Shown piece after piece: positions 15,931-25,178 of a stretch of DNA of 64,000 nt (position 1 is the first letter of the stretch; every line of letters begins with the position of its first letter). Location of the stretch: positions 186,001 through 250,000 of the forward strand of contig NZ_KB907456.1 in assembly GCF_000382045.1 (NCBI RefSeq), in the 5' to 3' direction. The notes under the pieces were generated by a model. It saw nothing but the letters and a program-made list of their open reading frames with translations. It had not been told where the DNA came from and did not search any database. Source of the DNA: Variovorax atrisoli 110B (GTDB taxonomy: Bacteria; Pseudomonadota; Gammaproteobacteria; Burkholderiales; Burkholderiaceae_C). The translations under genes and the position numbers were made by a program.

Positions 15931-17163
15931 TTGAAGCAGCTCAAGAAATCGGCCAAGCTGGCCAACGTCCTCTACGACATCCGCGGCCCCATCATGGACG
16001 CCGCCAAGCAGATGGAAGAGGACGGCCAGAAGATCATCAAGCTCAACATCGGCAACCTGGCCGTGTTCGGTTTCGATGCTCCCGAGGAAATCCAGCAGGA
16101 CATGATCCGCAACCTGCCGACCTCGGCGGGATATTCGGACAGCAAGGGCGTCTTCGCGGCACGCAAGGCGGTGATGCACGAGACCCAGAAGCAGGGCATC
16201 GCCGGCGTCACCCTCGACGACATCTACCTCGGCAACGGCGCCAGCGAGCTGATCGCCATGTCCACGAACGCGCTGCTCAACGACGGCGACGAGCTGCTGC
16301 TGCCGGCGCCCGACTACCCGCTGTGGACCGCGTCCACCAGCCTCTCGGGCGGCACGCCGGTGCACTACCTGTGCGACGAGGCCAACGGCTGGATGCCCGA
16401 CCTCGACGACATCCGCGCCAAGATCACGCCCCGCACCAAGGGCATCGTGGTCATCAACCCGAACAACCCGACCGGCGCGCTGTACTCCGACGAGCTGCTG
16501 AAGAGCATCGTCGACATCGCGCGCGAGCACGGCCTCGTGATCTTCGCCGACGAGGTCTACGACAAGGTGCTCTACGACGGCGCGAAGCACACGGCCATCG
16601 CCAGCCTGTCGACCGACGTGCTCACGCTCACCTTCAATTCGCTCTCCAAGAGCTACCGCTCGTGCGGCTACCGCGCAGGCTGGCTCGTGGTATCGGGCGA
16701 CAAGCGCAGCGCGCAGGACTACATCGAGGGCCTGAACATGCTCTCGAACATGCGCCTGTGCGCCAACGTGCCGGGCCAGTGGGCCATCCAGACGGCATTG
16801 GGCGGCTACCAGAGCATCAACGACCTCGTGTGCGAGGGCGGCCGCCTGCGCCGCCAGCGCGACCTGGCCTACGAGCTGATCACCGCCATCCCGGGCGTGA
16901 GCTGCGTCAAGCCGACCGCTGCGCTGTACATGTTCCCCAAGCTCGATCCGGAGGTCTATCCGATCGAGGACGACCGCCAGTTCTTCCTCGAGCTGCTGAA
17001 GGAAACCCGCGTGATGCTGGTGCAGGGCACCGGCTTCAACTGGGCCACGCCCGACCACTTCCGCATCGTGTTCCTGCCCCACGAGGACGACCTGCGCGAG
17101 GCCATCAACCGCATCGCGAAGTTCCTGGAGCAGTATCGCTTGCGCCGCAAGTCGCGCCAATGA
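15931..17163 (+). CDS. Alanine/pyruvate aminotransferase (AlaA/AlaC type)
   Basis: This class I/II PLP-dependent aminotransferase (410 aa) probably interconverts pyruvate and alanine. It shows YSDSKGVFAARKAV, the NPNNPTGALY loop, FADEVYDKVLYDG and PLP-binding Lys240 in SLSKSYRSCGYRAGW. Translation starts at TTG 15931, with GGAGGG 5 nt before it; the next in-frame ATG is 21 codons in and would remove family sequence. The stop overlaps the DUF1176 start (ATGA), followed by hom, so it may be expressed with the threonine pathway. Confidence 0.9.
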   Translation: MKQLKKSAKLANVLYDIRGPIMDAAKQMEEDGQKIIKLNIGNLAVFGFDAPEEIQQDMIRNLPTSAGYSDSKGVFAARKAVMHETQKQGIAGVTLDDIYLGNGASELIAMSTNALLNDGDELLLPAPDYPLWTASTSLSGGTPVHYLCDEANGWMPDLDDIRAKITPRTKGIVVINPNNPTGALYSDELLKSIVDIAREHGLVIFADEVYDKVLYDGAKHTAIASLSTDVLTLTFNSLSKSYRSCGYRAGWLVVSGDKRSAQDYIEGLNMLSNMRLCANVPGQWAIQTALGGYQSINDLVCEGGRLRRQRDLAYELITAIPGVSCVKPTAALYMFPKLDPEVYPIEDDRQFFLELLKETRVMLVQGTGFNWATPDHFRIVFLPHEDDLREAINRIAKFLEQYRLRRKSRQ

Positions 17164-18209
17164 ACTCCGCCCGCATCGCTGCCGCCGCGGCGCCGTCGTT
17201 CGCCGCGCTTTCCGCGGCCGCTGCCGGAACTGCCGCCAAGGAGGGCGTCTCGTTCTCGCACAACGACTGGGAACTGGCCTGCGACAACACCCGCACCTGC
17301 CGCGCCGCCGGCTACCAGGTGGAGAGCGGGAGCGCATTGGAGCCGGTGTCGATGCTCATCACCCGCCGTGCGGGCCCCGGCACCCCCATCGAGATCGACC
17401 TGCAGACCGGCGGGCAGGAGGAGCCCAAGGGCTCGGTGCGCTTCAAGGTCGGCAAGGCCACCCTGTCGGGCCTCAAGGACAGCGCCTTCAGTCTCGACGA
17501 GGCCCAGATCCGCACCGTGCTGCCCGAACTGCTCAAGGGCGACGACGCCTCGCTCACGGACAGCGGCGGGCACAAGTGGGTTCTCTCGCTGGCCGGCCTC
17601 AACGCCGTGCTGCTGAAGATGGACGAGGTCCAGGGCCGCGTCGGCACGCCGGGCGCGCTCGTGCGCCGCGGCAGCAAGCCCGAATCCTCGGTGCTGCCGC
17701 CGGTGCAGGCACCCGTCGTGAACGCGGTGTTGCCGACGAGGGCCCGCCCGGGCGACGACGCCCTGGCCGCGCGCATCTTCCCGTCGCTGAAGTCGGATCC
17801 GTCTGCCGACGACTGCAACAACCACGACGAGTTCAACGCCAAGTCGCTGACCGTCTCGCGCCTGACCGAGCGCAAGGTGTTGCTGTCCTTCGGCTGCGGC
17901 ATGGGCGCCTACAACTACACCAGCGTGCTCTGGATCGCCAACGACAAGCCGCCCTATGCACCCGTAGCCATCGAGGCCAACGGCGACTTCGACGAGAAAA
18001 ACGCCAGCGTCACTTCCTCGATGAAGGGCCGCGGCATCGGCGACTGCTGGTCGAGCCAGACCTGGCATTTCGACGGCAAGGGCTTCGTTCTCACCGGCCA
18101 CACCTACGACGGCATGTGCCGCGGCTTCCCCGGCGGCGCCTGGAGCCTGCAGCGCTATGTCTCGCAGGTGAAACTCTCCGAGCCGTCCGCCACCCCATCC
18201 AAACCCTGA
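17160..18209 (+). CDS. Exported DUF1176 protein
   Basis: The 349-aa protein starts at the ATGA overlap with the aminotransferase. An Ala-rich signal peptide (about residues 1-25) is followed by the DUF1176 pattern: HNDWELACDNTRTCRAAGY at the start, paired cysteines in DDCNNHDEFNA and FGCGMGAYN, and a C-terminal WHFDGKGFVLTG then CRGFPGGAW. Family function is unknown; the conserved cysteines suggest a periplasmic, disulfide-bonded protein. Its location between aminotransferase and hom genes is unlikely to reflect a shared pathway. Confidence 0.88.
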   Translation: MNSARIAAAAAPSFAALSAAAAGTAAKEGVSFSHNDWELACDNTRTCRAAGYQVESGSALEPVSMLITRRAGPGTPIEIDLQTGGQEEPKGSVRFKVGKATLSGLKDSAFSLDEAQIRTVLPELLKGDDASLTDSGGHKWVLSLAGLNAVLLKMDEVQGRVGTPGALVRRGSKPESSVLPPVQAPVVNAVLPTRARPGDDALAARIFPSLKSDPSADDCNNHDEFNAKSLTVSRLTERKVLLSFGCGMGAYNYTSVLWIANDKPPYAPVAIEANGDFDEKNASVTSSMKGRGIGDCWSSQTWHFDGKGFVLTGHTYDGMCRGFPGGAWSLQRYVSQVKLSEPSATPSKP

Positions 18210-18232
18210 ACGCCATGAGTGCGACTCTCCCA

Positions 18233-19555
<1,323 letters not shown>

Positions 19556-19584
19556 GCATCTGATCGCCGCCATGGAACGCCGCC

Positions 19585-19899
19585 GTGCCCACGCTGATTG
19601 CCACCTTCGCGCTGGTCGGGTTGCTCCGCTTCGCGCACGTGGAAATGCCGCGCTGGCACCTGGCGTTCTGGTTCGCGGTGCTGGTCGTGCTGGCCTTGTT
19701 CGCCAGCCTCGGCTGGCGGCAGCTCATGCTCAACGGCGCGGGCAGCTTTCTCGCGGCATGGGCGTATTTCTCGGCGCTCGAGGCGACCGACAACGTCGAA
19801 TACCGCGTCCCGCACTACTTCATTCTTTTCTTCGGCATGCTGGCGCTGATCGGCTCGCGCTTCTGGCTTGATCTGCGCCACTATGGAATTGGCCTCTAG
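19585..19899 (+). CDS. Small membrane protein between hom and thrC
   Basis: The 104-aa frame starts with GTG and contains about three hydrophobic segments (residues 1-13, 25-42 and 80-93) separated by short polar loops such as EATDNVEYRVPHY. No family is recognised. It ends 9 nt before thrC, so it is likely co-transcribed, and thrC may depend on its translation. No clear ribosome site precedes the GTG, so the start is uncertain. An overlapping frame from 19572 lacks sensible composition and was not taken. Confidence 0.6.
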   Translation: MPTLIATFALVGLLRFAHVEMPRWHLAFWFAVLVVLALFASLGWRQLMLNGAGSFLAAWAYFSALEATDNVEYRVPHYFILFFGMLALIGSRFWLDLRHYGIGL

Positions 19900-19908
19900 G
19901 AACATCCC

Positions 19909-21324
19909 GTGAACTACCTGAGCACCCGCGGCCACCCCGACCGCAAGCGCTTCTGCGAAATCCTGCTCGAAGGCCTCGCGCCCGACGGCGGCCTCTACCT
20001 GCCCGAGCAATACCCGCAGATCGACACCGCCACGCTCGCGAAGTGGCGCAAGCTGCCGTATGCCGAGCTGGCCTTCGAGATCCTCTCGCTCTACATCGAC
20101 GACATTCCGCCGGCCGACCTGAAGGCGATCTGCGCGAAGACCTACACGGCCGAAGTGTTCGGCACCGACGAGATCGTGCCGCTGCGCGAGCTGGAAGACG
20201 GCGTGTACCTCGAGGCCCTGTCCAACGGCCCCACGCTGGCCTTCAAGGACATGGCGATGCAGCTGCTGGGCAACCTGTTCGAGTACGAGCTGGCCCGCCG
20301 CGGCGCCGAGCTCAACATCCTTGGCGCCACCAGCGGCGACACCGGCAGCGCAGCCGAGTACGCCATGCGCGGCAAGAAGGGCGTGCGCGTCTTCATGACC
20401 TCGCCCGACGGCCGCATGAGCCCGTTCCAGCAGGCGCAGATGTTCAGCCTGCAGGACGCGAACATCCACAACATCGCCATCACCGGCGTGTTCGACGACT
20501 GCCAGGACATCGTCAAGGCCGTGTCGAACGACCTGGCCTTCAAGCGCAAGTACCGCATCGGGACGGTCAACTCGATCAACTGGGCGCGGCTGCTGGCTCA
20601 GGTCGTCTACTACTTCGCGGGCTACTTCCAGGCCACGGCAAGCAACGACAAGCCGGTGAGCTTCACCGTGCCCTCGGGCAACTTCGGCAACGTCTGCGCG
20701 GGCCACGTGGCGCGCATGATGGGCCTGCCGATCCACACGCTGGTGGTCGCCACCAACGAGAACGACGTGCTCGACGAGTTCTTCCGCACCGGCGTGTACC
20801 GCGTGCGCGGCGCGGTCGACACGCACGAGACCTCCAGCCCGTCGATGGACATCAGCAAGGCCAGCAACTTCGAGCGCTTCGTGTTCGACCTGGTCGGGCG
20901 CGATCCGGCCAGGCTGCGCAAGCTCTTCGTGGACGACCTGGGCCTGAACGGCAGCTTCGACCTGAGCGCCGATCCCGCATTCGCGCAGGCCGCCGGGCGC
21001 TTCGGCTTCCGCAGCGGCCGCAGCACGCACGCCGATCGCCTGGCCACCATCCGCGACACCGACAAGCGCTTCGCGACGCTGGTCGATCCGCACACCGCCG
21101 ACGGCCTCAAGGCCGCGCGCGAGCAGCTCACCCCCGGCGTGCCGATGGTGGTGCTCGAGACCGCGCTGCCCATCAAGTTCGCGGCCACGCTGGTCGAGGC
21201 GCTGGGCGAGCAGCCTGCGCGTCCTAAGAAGTTCGAGGGCATCGAGGCGCTGCCCAAGCGCGTCGTCAAGCTGCCGGCCGACGCGGAAGCCGTGAAGGCG
21301 TACATCGCCGAGCACTGTGATTAG
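19909..21324 (+). CDS. thrC: Threonine synthase
   Basis: ThrC converts O-phosphohomoserine to threonine with PLP. The 471-aa protein has the fungal/proteobacterial long-form layout: MNYLSTRGHPDRKRFCEILL, GLAPDGGLYLPE, PLP-binding Lys113 in PTLAFKDMAMQ, LGATSGDTGSAAEYA and the phosphate-binding FTVPSGNFGNV. Translation starts at GTG 19909. Together with hom it forms the threonine branch. Confidence 0.96.
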   Translation: MNYLSTRGHPDRKRFCEILLEGLAPDGGLYLPEQYPQIDTATLAKWRKLPYAELAFEILSLYIDDIPPADLKAICAKTYTAEVFGTDEIVPLRELEDGVYLEALSNGPTLAFKDMAMQLLGNLFEYELARRGAELNILGATSGDTGSAAEYAMRGKKGVRVFMTSPDGRMSPFQQAQMFSLQDANIHNIAITGVFDDCQDIVKAVSNDLAFKRKYRIGTVNSINWARLLAQVVYYFAGYFQATASNDKPVSFTVPSGNFGNVCAGHVARMMGLPIHTLVVATNENDVLDEFFRTGVYRVRGAVDTHETSSPSMDISKASNFERFVFDLVGRDPARLRKLFVDDLGLNGSFDLSADPAFAQAAGRFGFRSGRSTHADRLATIRDTDKRFATLVDPHTADGLKAAREQLTPGVPMVVLETALPIKFAATLVEALGEQPARPKKFEGIEALPKRVVKLPADAEAVKAYIAEHCD

Positions 21325-21342
21325 CCAAGGGCGAGGCTGGGC

Positions 21343-21888
21343 ATGAAGGTCGTCGGTTTCGCCGGCTACTCGGGCGCGGGCAAGACCACGCTGCTCGAGC
21401 GCCTCATTCCCGCGCTCAAGCGGCTCGGCCAGCGGGTCTCGGTGGTCAAGCACGCGCACCACAAGTTCGACATCGACCATCCGGGCAAGGACACCTACCG
21501 CCACCGCGAGGCGGGCGCCTTCGAGGTGGTCGTCGCCTCCGACAGGCGGCTTGCCGTGATGCGCGAGTTCGAGGCGCCCGTGGAGCTCAGCGTGCACCAG
21601 CTGCTGGCCGAGGTGCACCCGGTGGCCGACTGGGTGCTGGTCGAGGGCTTCCGGCACAGCGACGTGCTGAAGATCGAGATCTGGCGCGAGCCTGCGGCGG
21701 GTGAAGCGGTGCGGCCCGTGCTGTACCCGAACGACCCCTTCGTCGTCGCCGTGGCCACCGATGCCCCGGCCGGCCTGCCGTCGCCCACCGAGCGGCCGCT
21801 CTTCGACCTCAACGACGCCGAGGCCATTGCGAAGTGGCTGGTCGACAGCGGTGAGCGCTTCGAATACAACCCCGATCACCATGGCTGA
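21343..21888 (+). CDS. mobB: Molybdopterin-guanine dinucleotide biosynthesis protein B
   Basis: MobB is a GTP-binding accessory protein in the attachment of GMP to molybdopterin. The 181-aa protein has P-loop GYSGAGKTTLLERLI at residues 7-21, VVKHAHHKFDIDHPGKDTYR and the VLVEGFRHSDVLKIEIWR segment characteristic of MobB. It follows thrC by 18 bp and overlaps moeA by 8 bp, so the cofactor genes appear to read on from the threonine genes. Confidence 0.94.
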   Translation: MKVVGFAGYSGAGKTTLLERLIPALKRLGQRVSVVKHAHHKFDIDHPGKDTYRHREAGAFEVVVASDRRLAVMREFEAPVELSVHQLLAEVHPVADWVLVEGFRHSDVLKIEIWREPAAGEAVRPVLYPNDPFVVAVATDAPAGLPSPTERPLFDLNDAEAIAKWLVDSGERFEYNPDHHG

Positions 21889-23167
21889 TTCACCCGTTCC
21901 CTTCGCCGCTTCGTCTTCGCGTCCGCCGCTGATGCCTCTCGACGAGGCGATCGCGACGCTGCTCGCGAGAGCGTTGCCGGTGCTGCCCTCCGAGAGCGTC
22001 GGTACCTTCGACGCCGACGGCCGCGTGCTGGCGCAGGACCTCGTCTCCGGCCTCACCGTGCCGCCGCGCGACAACAGTGCGATGGACGGCTACGCCGTGC
22101 GCGTTGCCGACTGCGCCGCGCCCGGCGCCGAGCTGAAGGTGGCGCAGCGCATTCCCGCCGGCACCGTCGGCACGCCGCTCGTGCCCGGCACCGCGGCGCG
22201 CATCTTCACCGGCGCGCAGATTCCCGAGGGCGCCGACGCCGTCGTGATGCAGGAAGACACGACGGCCACGCCGCAGGAAGGCAGCCTCGGCTCGGTGCGC
22301 ATCGCCATCGTGCCTGCGGCCGGCCAGTGGATCCGCCGCGCGGGCGAGGACGTGGCCTCCGGCGACGTGGTGCTCAGGAAGGGCGAGCGCCTCGGGCCTG
22401 CGGCGCTCGGCCTTGCCGCGAGCGTCGGCTTCGACCGCCTGCAGGTCGCGCGCAAGCCACGCGTGGCGATGCTCTCCACCGGCGATGAACTGGTGATGCC
22501 CGGCGAGGTCGCGCCCGACGCGATGAAGCCAGGCGCCATCTACAACTCCAACCGCTTCTTCATGCGGGCTCTGCTGCATCGGCTGGGCTGCGAGGTGAAC
22601 GACCTGGGCATCGTGCCCGACAACCGCGAAGCCACCGTCGTCGCGCTGCGCGACGCGGCCGAGGCGAGCGACCTGATCATCACGACCGGCGGCGTCTCCG
22701 TCGGCGAGGAAGACCACATCCGCGCCGCGCTGCAGTCGCTGGGCGAACTGCAGCTGTGGTCGCTGTCGATGAAGCCGGGCAAGCCCTTCGCCTATGGCTC
22801 CATCGCACGCAGCAGCGGGCAGGGCGCCTGCCACGTGACGGGGCTGCCGGGCAATCCGGTGTCGAGCTTCCTGACCTTCCTGATGCTGGTGCGACCCTTC
22901 CTGCTGACGCTGCAGGGCGCCACGCGCGTTGCGCCCGAGTCGGTGAAGATGCGCGCCGATTTCGACTGGCCGCGCGCCGACAAGCGCCGCGAGTTCCTGC
23001 GCGCACGGCGCAACGCGGCCGGCGGCCTTGACCTGTTCGGCAACCAGAGCTCGGGCGTGCTCACCTCGATGGTCTGGGGCGACGGCGTGGTCGACAACCC
23101 GGCCGGCGGAACGATCAAGTCGGGCGACGTCGTCGACTTCATTCCCTTCGAATCGCTGCTGGGTTGA
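21881..23167 (+). CDS. moeA: Molybdopterin molybdenumtransferase MoeA
   Basis: MoeA inserts molybdate into adenylated molybdopterin. The 428-aa protein has the family order: RDNSAMDGYAVRV, RIFTGAQIPEGADAVVMQED, a middle MogA-like domain with STGDELVMPGE, YNSNRFF and TTGGVSVGEEDH, then GLPGNPVSSFLTFLMLV and a C-terminal beta domain. The ATG at 21881 overlaps mobB, implying translational coupling. Confidence 0.95.
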   Translation: MADSPVPFAASSSRPPLMPLDEAIATLLARALPVLPSESVGTFDADGRVLAQDLVSGLTVPPRDNSAMDGYAVRVADCAAPGAELKVAQRIPAGTVGTPLVPGTAARIFTGAQIPEGADAVVMQEDTTATPQEGSLGSVRIAIVPAAGQWIRRAGEDVASGDVVLRKGERLGPAALGLAASVGFDRLQVARKPRVAMLSTGDELVMPGEVAPDAMKPGAIYNSNRFFMRALLHRLGCEVNDLGIVPDNREATVVALRDAAEASDLIITTGGVSVGEEDHIRAALQSLGELQLWSLSMKPGKPFAYGSIARSSGQGACHVTGLPGNPVSSFLTFLMLVRPFLLTLQGATRVAPESVKMRADFDWPRADKRREFLRARRNAAGGLDLFGNQSSGVLTSMVWGDGVVDNPAGGTIKSGDVVDFIPFESLLG

Positions 23168-23172
23168 GCCAC

Positions 23173-23424
23173 ATGAAAGTCCAGGTCCGTTATTTCGCTT
23201 CGGTGCGCGAGGCGCTTTCCAGCAGCGGCGAAGCCCTCGAGACGCGAGCCGAGACGCTTTCCGCCCTGCGCGACGAGCTCATCGCCAGGGGCGGCGCCTA
23301 CGCCACCGCGCTGGCGCGCGGCAAGGCTGTCCGCATGGCGCTCGACCATGTCATGAGCGACGAAGCCGCCGCCCTTCGGGAAGGCTGCGAGGTCGCCTTC
23401 TTCCCGCCCGTCACGGGCGGCTGA
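23173..23424 (+). CDS. moaD: Molybdopterin synthase sulfur-carrier subunit MoaD
   Basis: The 83-aa ubiquitin-like protein ends in the required Gly-Gly (FFPPVTGG), which is thiocarboxylated to supply sulfur to MoaE. Start ATG 23173 lies 5 nt after the moeA stop; an in-frame TTG at 23164 would overlap moeA. Its last 14 bp overlap the convergent DapA-family gene. Confidence 0.93.
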   Translation: MKVQVRYFASVREALSSSGEALETRAETLSALRDELIARGGAYATALARGKAVRMALDHVMSDEAAALREGCEVAFFPPVTGG

Positions 23425-24307
23425 GGCGGGCGTCCAGCTCGACCAGGCGTTCGCGCAGGCCGCCGGAGGCCCGGGTCATCGGCGAGCGCAGTTCGTCGGC
23501 CATCTCGCCCTTGTGCGCCAGCAGCGCCTTCAATGGGCCCGGGTTGGGTTCGGCGAACAGCATTTCCACCAGCGGTTGCAGCGGCTGCCACTCGGCGCGA
23601 GCCTCTGCCAGGCGGTTTTCCGCGAGCAGGCGCACCAGGCGCACGAAACGGGCGGTCTGCACGTTGCCGCTGGCCGCGATGGCGCCGGCGCCGCCCTCGG
23701 CCATGGTGCCGAAGATCTGGTGGTCCTCGCCCGTCAGTACCTGAAGCCGGCCGTCGGCGATCACCGCGCGCGTCTTGACCATGTCGCCGCCGCAGTCCTT
23801 GATGCCGCGGATGCGGGGGTGTGCGGCCAGCGCCAGCAGCGTCTCGCGCGTGATGGTGACGCCGGTGCGGTAGGGAATGTCATAGACCAGCACGGGCACC
23901 GAACTGGCGTCGGCGATGGCGCGGAACCATTCGAGCAGGCCGGCCTGCGAGGGGCGGACGTAGTGCGGCGCGGCCACCAGCAGGCCTGCGATCGGGCGCT
24001 CCGAGAGCCTGCGCGCCCAGGCCGTGGCCTTGCCGAGGTGATAGCCCGAAATACCCATGACGACCGGCAGGCCGCCGGCCGATGCCAGCACGGTGTCGAG
24101 CACGGCCAGCTGCTCGGTTTCGTCCAGCGCGGCCGCTTCGCCGGTGGAGCCGCAGGGCACGAAACCCGTCACGCCTTCGTCGGCGAGGCGCCGGACCAGC
24201 GCGGCGAGGGCGGTGTGGTCGACCGCGCCGTCGCGGAACGGGGTGACGAGGGCCACCCAGAAGCCGGAAAAGTCAGGGGTGGTGGGGCTTGGTTGTTGTT
24301 GAGGCAC
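23411..24307 (-). CDS. Dihydrodipicolinate synthase (DapA) family aldolase
   Basis: The 298-aa TIM-barrel class I aldolase keeps the key DapA-family features: VPCGSTGEAAALDE near residue 50, Tyr in VYDIPYRTGV and the Schiff-base Lys in IRGIKDCGGD. It could be a paralog for another keto-acid aldol reaction rather than the lysine-pathway enzyme. The start is GTG at 24305-24307 with AAGGAAG upstream. It lies on the opposite strand between moaD and moaE and overlaps the moaD end by 14 bp, so it splits an otherwise collinear cofactor cluster. Confidence 0.87.
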   Translation of the reverse strand: MPQQQPSPTTPDFSGFWVALVTPFRDGAVDHTALAALVRRLADEGVTGFVPCGSTGEAAALDETEQLAVLDTVLASAGGLPVVMGISGYHLGKATAWARRLSERPIAGLLVAAPHYVRPSQAGLLEWFRAIADASSVPVLVYDIPYRTGVTITRETLLALAAHPRIRGIKDCGGDMVKTRAVIADGRLQVLTGEDHQIFGTMAEGGAGAIAASGNVQTARFVRLVRLLAENRLAEARAEWQPLQPLVEMLFAEPNPGPLKALLAHKGEMADELRSPMTRASGGLRERLVELDARLSRP

Positions 24308-24574
24308 GCGGGCTTCCTTTCAGGAATCGACCGATGGAAAGAACCATCGCCCGATGCGCGCGCAACCCGGTAGGGGCCAAAGCCTTTGGCGGATTCCGTC
24401 GCTCATCCGACGACGGAACCTCGGCTCCGGTCAGACGAGCTTTGGTTTTTTGGCTTTGTCGTTGCTGCTGCATTGGCCCACGCGGCGGCCTTCTGGGTGC
24501 GATGGCACCGGGAAGAGCGTGGGCGTGGCAAGGCAGGGCATCGCCACAGTCTATCGCGATGCCACAATTCGGAC
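24308..24574 (+). other. Leader region of moaE with an in-frame open stretch
   Basis: This 267-bp interval separates the DapA-family gene from moaE. From a TTG at 24386 the moaE frame is open and encodes a hydrophobic piece (LWFFGFVVAAALAHAAAFWV), which would add 63 residues with a membrane helix to MoaE. No ribosome site precedes the TTG and MoaE is soluble, so I read this as leader or a remnant of another small membrane gene. Confidence 0.35.
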
Positions 24575-25135
24575 ATGAGCGTTGCCCGTGTTTCGATCCA
24601 GACGAACGATTTCGACCTCTCGCGGGAAGTCGCCGCGTTGCGTGCCGGCGACAAACGCGTCGGTGCCGTCTGCAGCTTCATAGGCACCGTTCGAGACAGG
24701 AACAGTGCCACCACGCTCGGCACTGGCGTGTCCTCGCTGCCCCCCGGGGGGACTCTTTCGCCTCGGGGCGGCCCGGCGGCGACAGACGACGGCAACACCA
24801 TCACGTCGATGGAGCTGGAGCACTATCCCGGCATGACCGAGAAGGCCATCGAAGCCATGATCGACGAGGCCCACCGCCGCTTCGACATCCTGGGGGCACG
24901 CGTGATCCACCGCGTCGGCCTGTTGCAGCCCGAAGACCAGATCATGATGGTGGCGGTGGTCTCGGCCCACCGCGGCCAGAGCTTCCAGGCCTGCGAGTTC
25001 CTGATGGACTACCTCAAGACCCAGGCCCCCTTCTGGAAGAAGGAGCAGACGCCCGAAGGCGCCCGCTGGGTCGATGCGCGCGTGTCCGACGACGCGGCGC
25101 TGGCGCGCTGGGGTATCAGCGCCCCTAACGCCTGA
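24575..25135 (+). CDS. moaE: Molybdopterin synthase catalytic subunit MoaE, with an insertion
   Basis: MoaE uses MoaD thiocarboxylate to make the dithiolene of molybdopterin. Family motifs are present: GAVCSFIGTVRD, MELEHYPGMTEKAIEAM, HRVGLLQPED and PFWKKEQTPEGARWVDAR with catalytic lysines. The protein is 186 aa against about 150 in E. coli. The excess is roughly 31 residues, rich in Gly/Pro/Ser/Thr, between RDRN and ITSMELEHYP, encoded by a GC-rich repeat-like segment (24726-24784). The position corresponds to a surface loop, so activity may survive. Confidence 0.9.
   Translation: MSVARVSIQTNDFDLSREVAALRAGDKRVGAVCSFIGTVRDRNSATTLGTGVSSLPPGGTLSPRGGPAATDDGNTITSMELEHYPGMTEKAIEAMIDEAHRRFDILGARVIHRVGLLQPEDQIMMVAVVSAHRGQSFQACEFLMDYLKTQAPFWKKEQTPEGARWVDARVSDDAALARWGISAPNA
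24726..24784. repeat. GC-rich palindromic element inserted in frame in moaE
   Basis: The core CCCCCC/GGGGGG (24740-24751) is a perfect palindrome, followed by GACTCTTTCGCCTCGGGGCG and GCCCGGCGGCG. The composition and layout match REP-like intergenic elements I associate with Comamonadaceae genomes. Here it is translated as VSSLPPGGTLSPRGGPAA and keeps the frame. It was recognised by composition and by family comparison of MoaE; no second copy occurs in this window. Confidence 0.5.
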
Positions 25136-25147
25136 TTCGCCTCTTGT

Positions 25148-25170
25148 TCCCTCTCCCGAGGTGAGAGGGA
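25148..25170. terminator. Hairpin between convergent moaE and a Bug-receptor gene
   Basis: TCCCTCTC and GAGAGGGA pair around a 7-nt loop. It has no U run but lies between the two convergent stop codons and could end transcription from both sides. Confidence 0.5.
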
Positions 25171-25178
25171 GCGAAGCC

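Noticed and set aside
19572..19871. Overlapping 99-codon frame between hom and thrC
   Set aside because: Composition is unlike a protein, with many Arg and Ala, while the frame from 19585 encodes clear hydrophobic segments.
24386..24574. 63-residue N-terminal extension of MoaE from a TTG
   Set aside because: No ribosome site, contains a membrane helix that MoaE does not have, and MoaE family sequence starts at 24575. Kept only as a leader feature.
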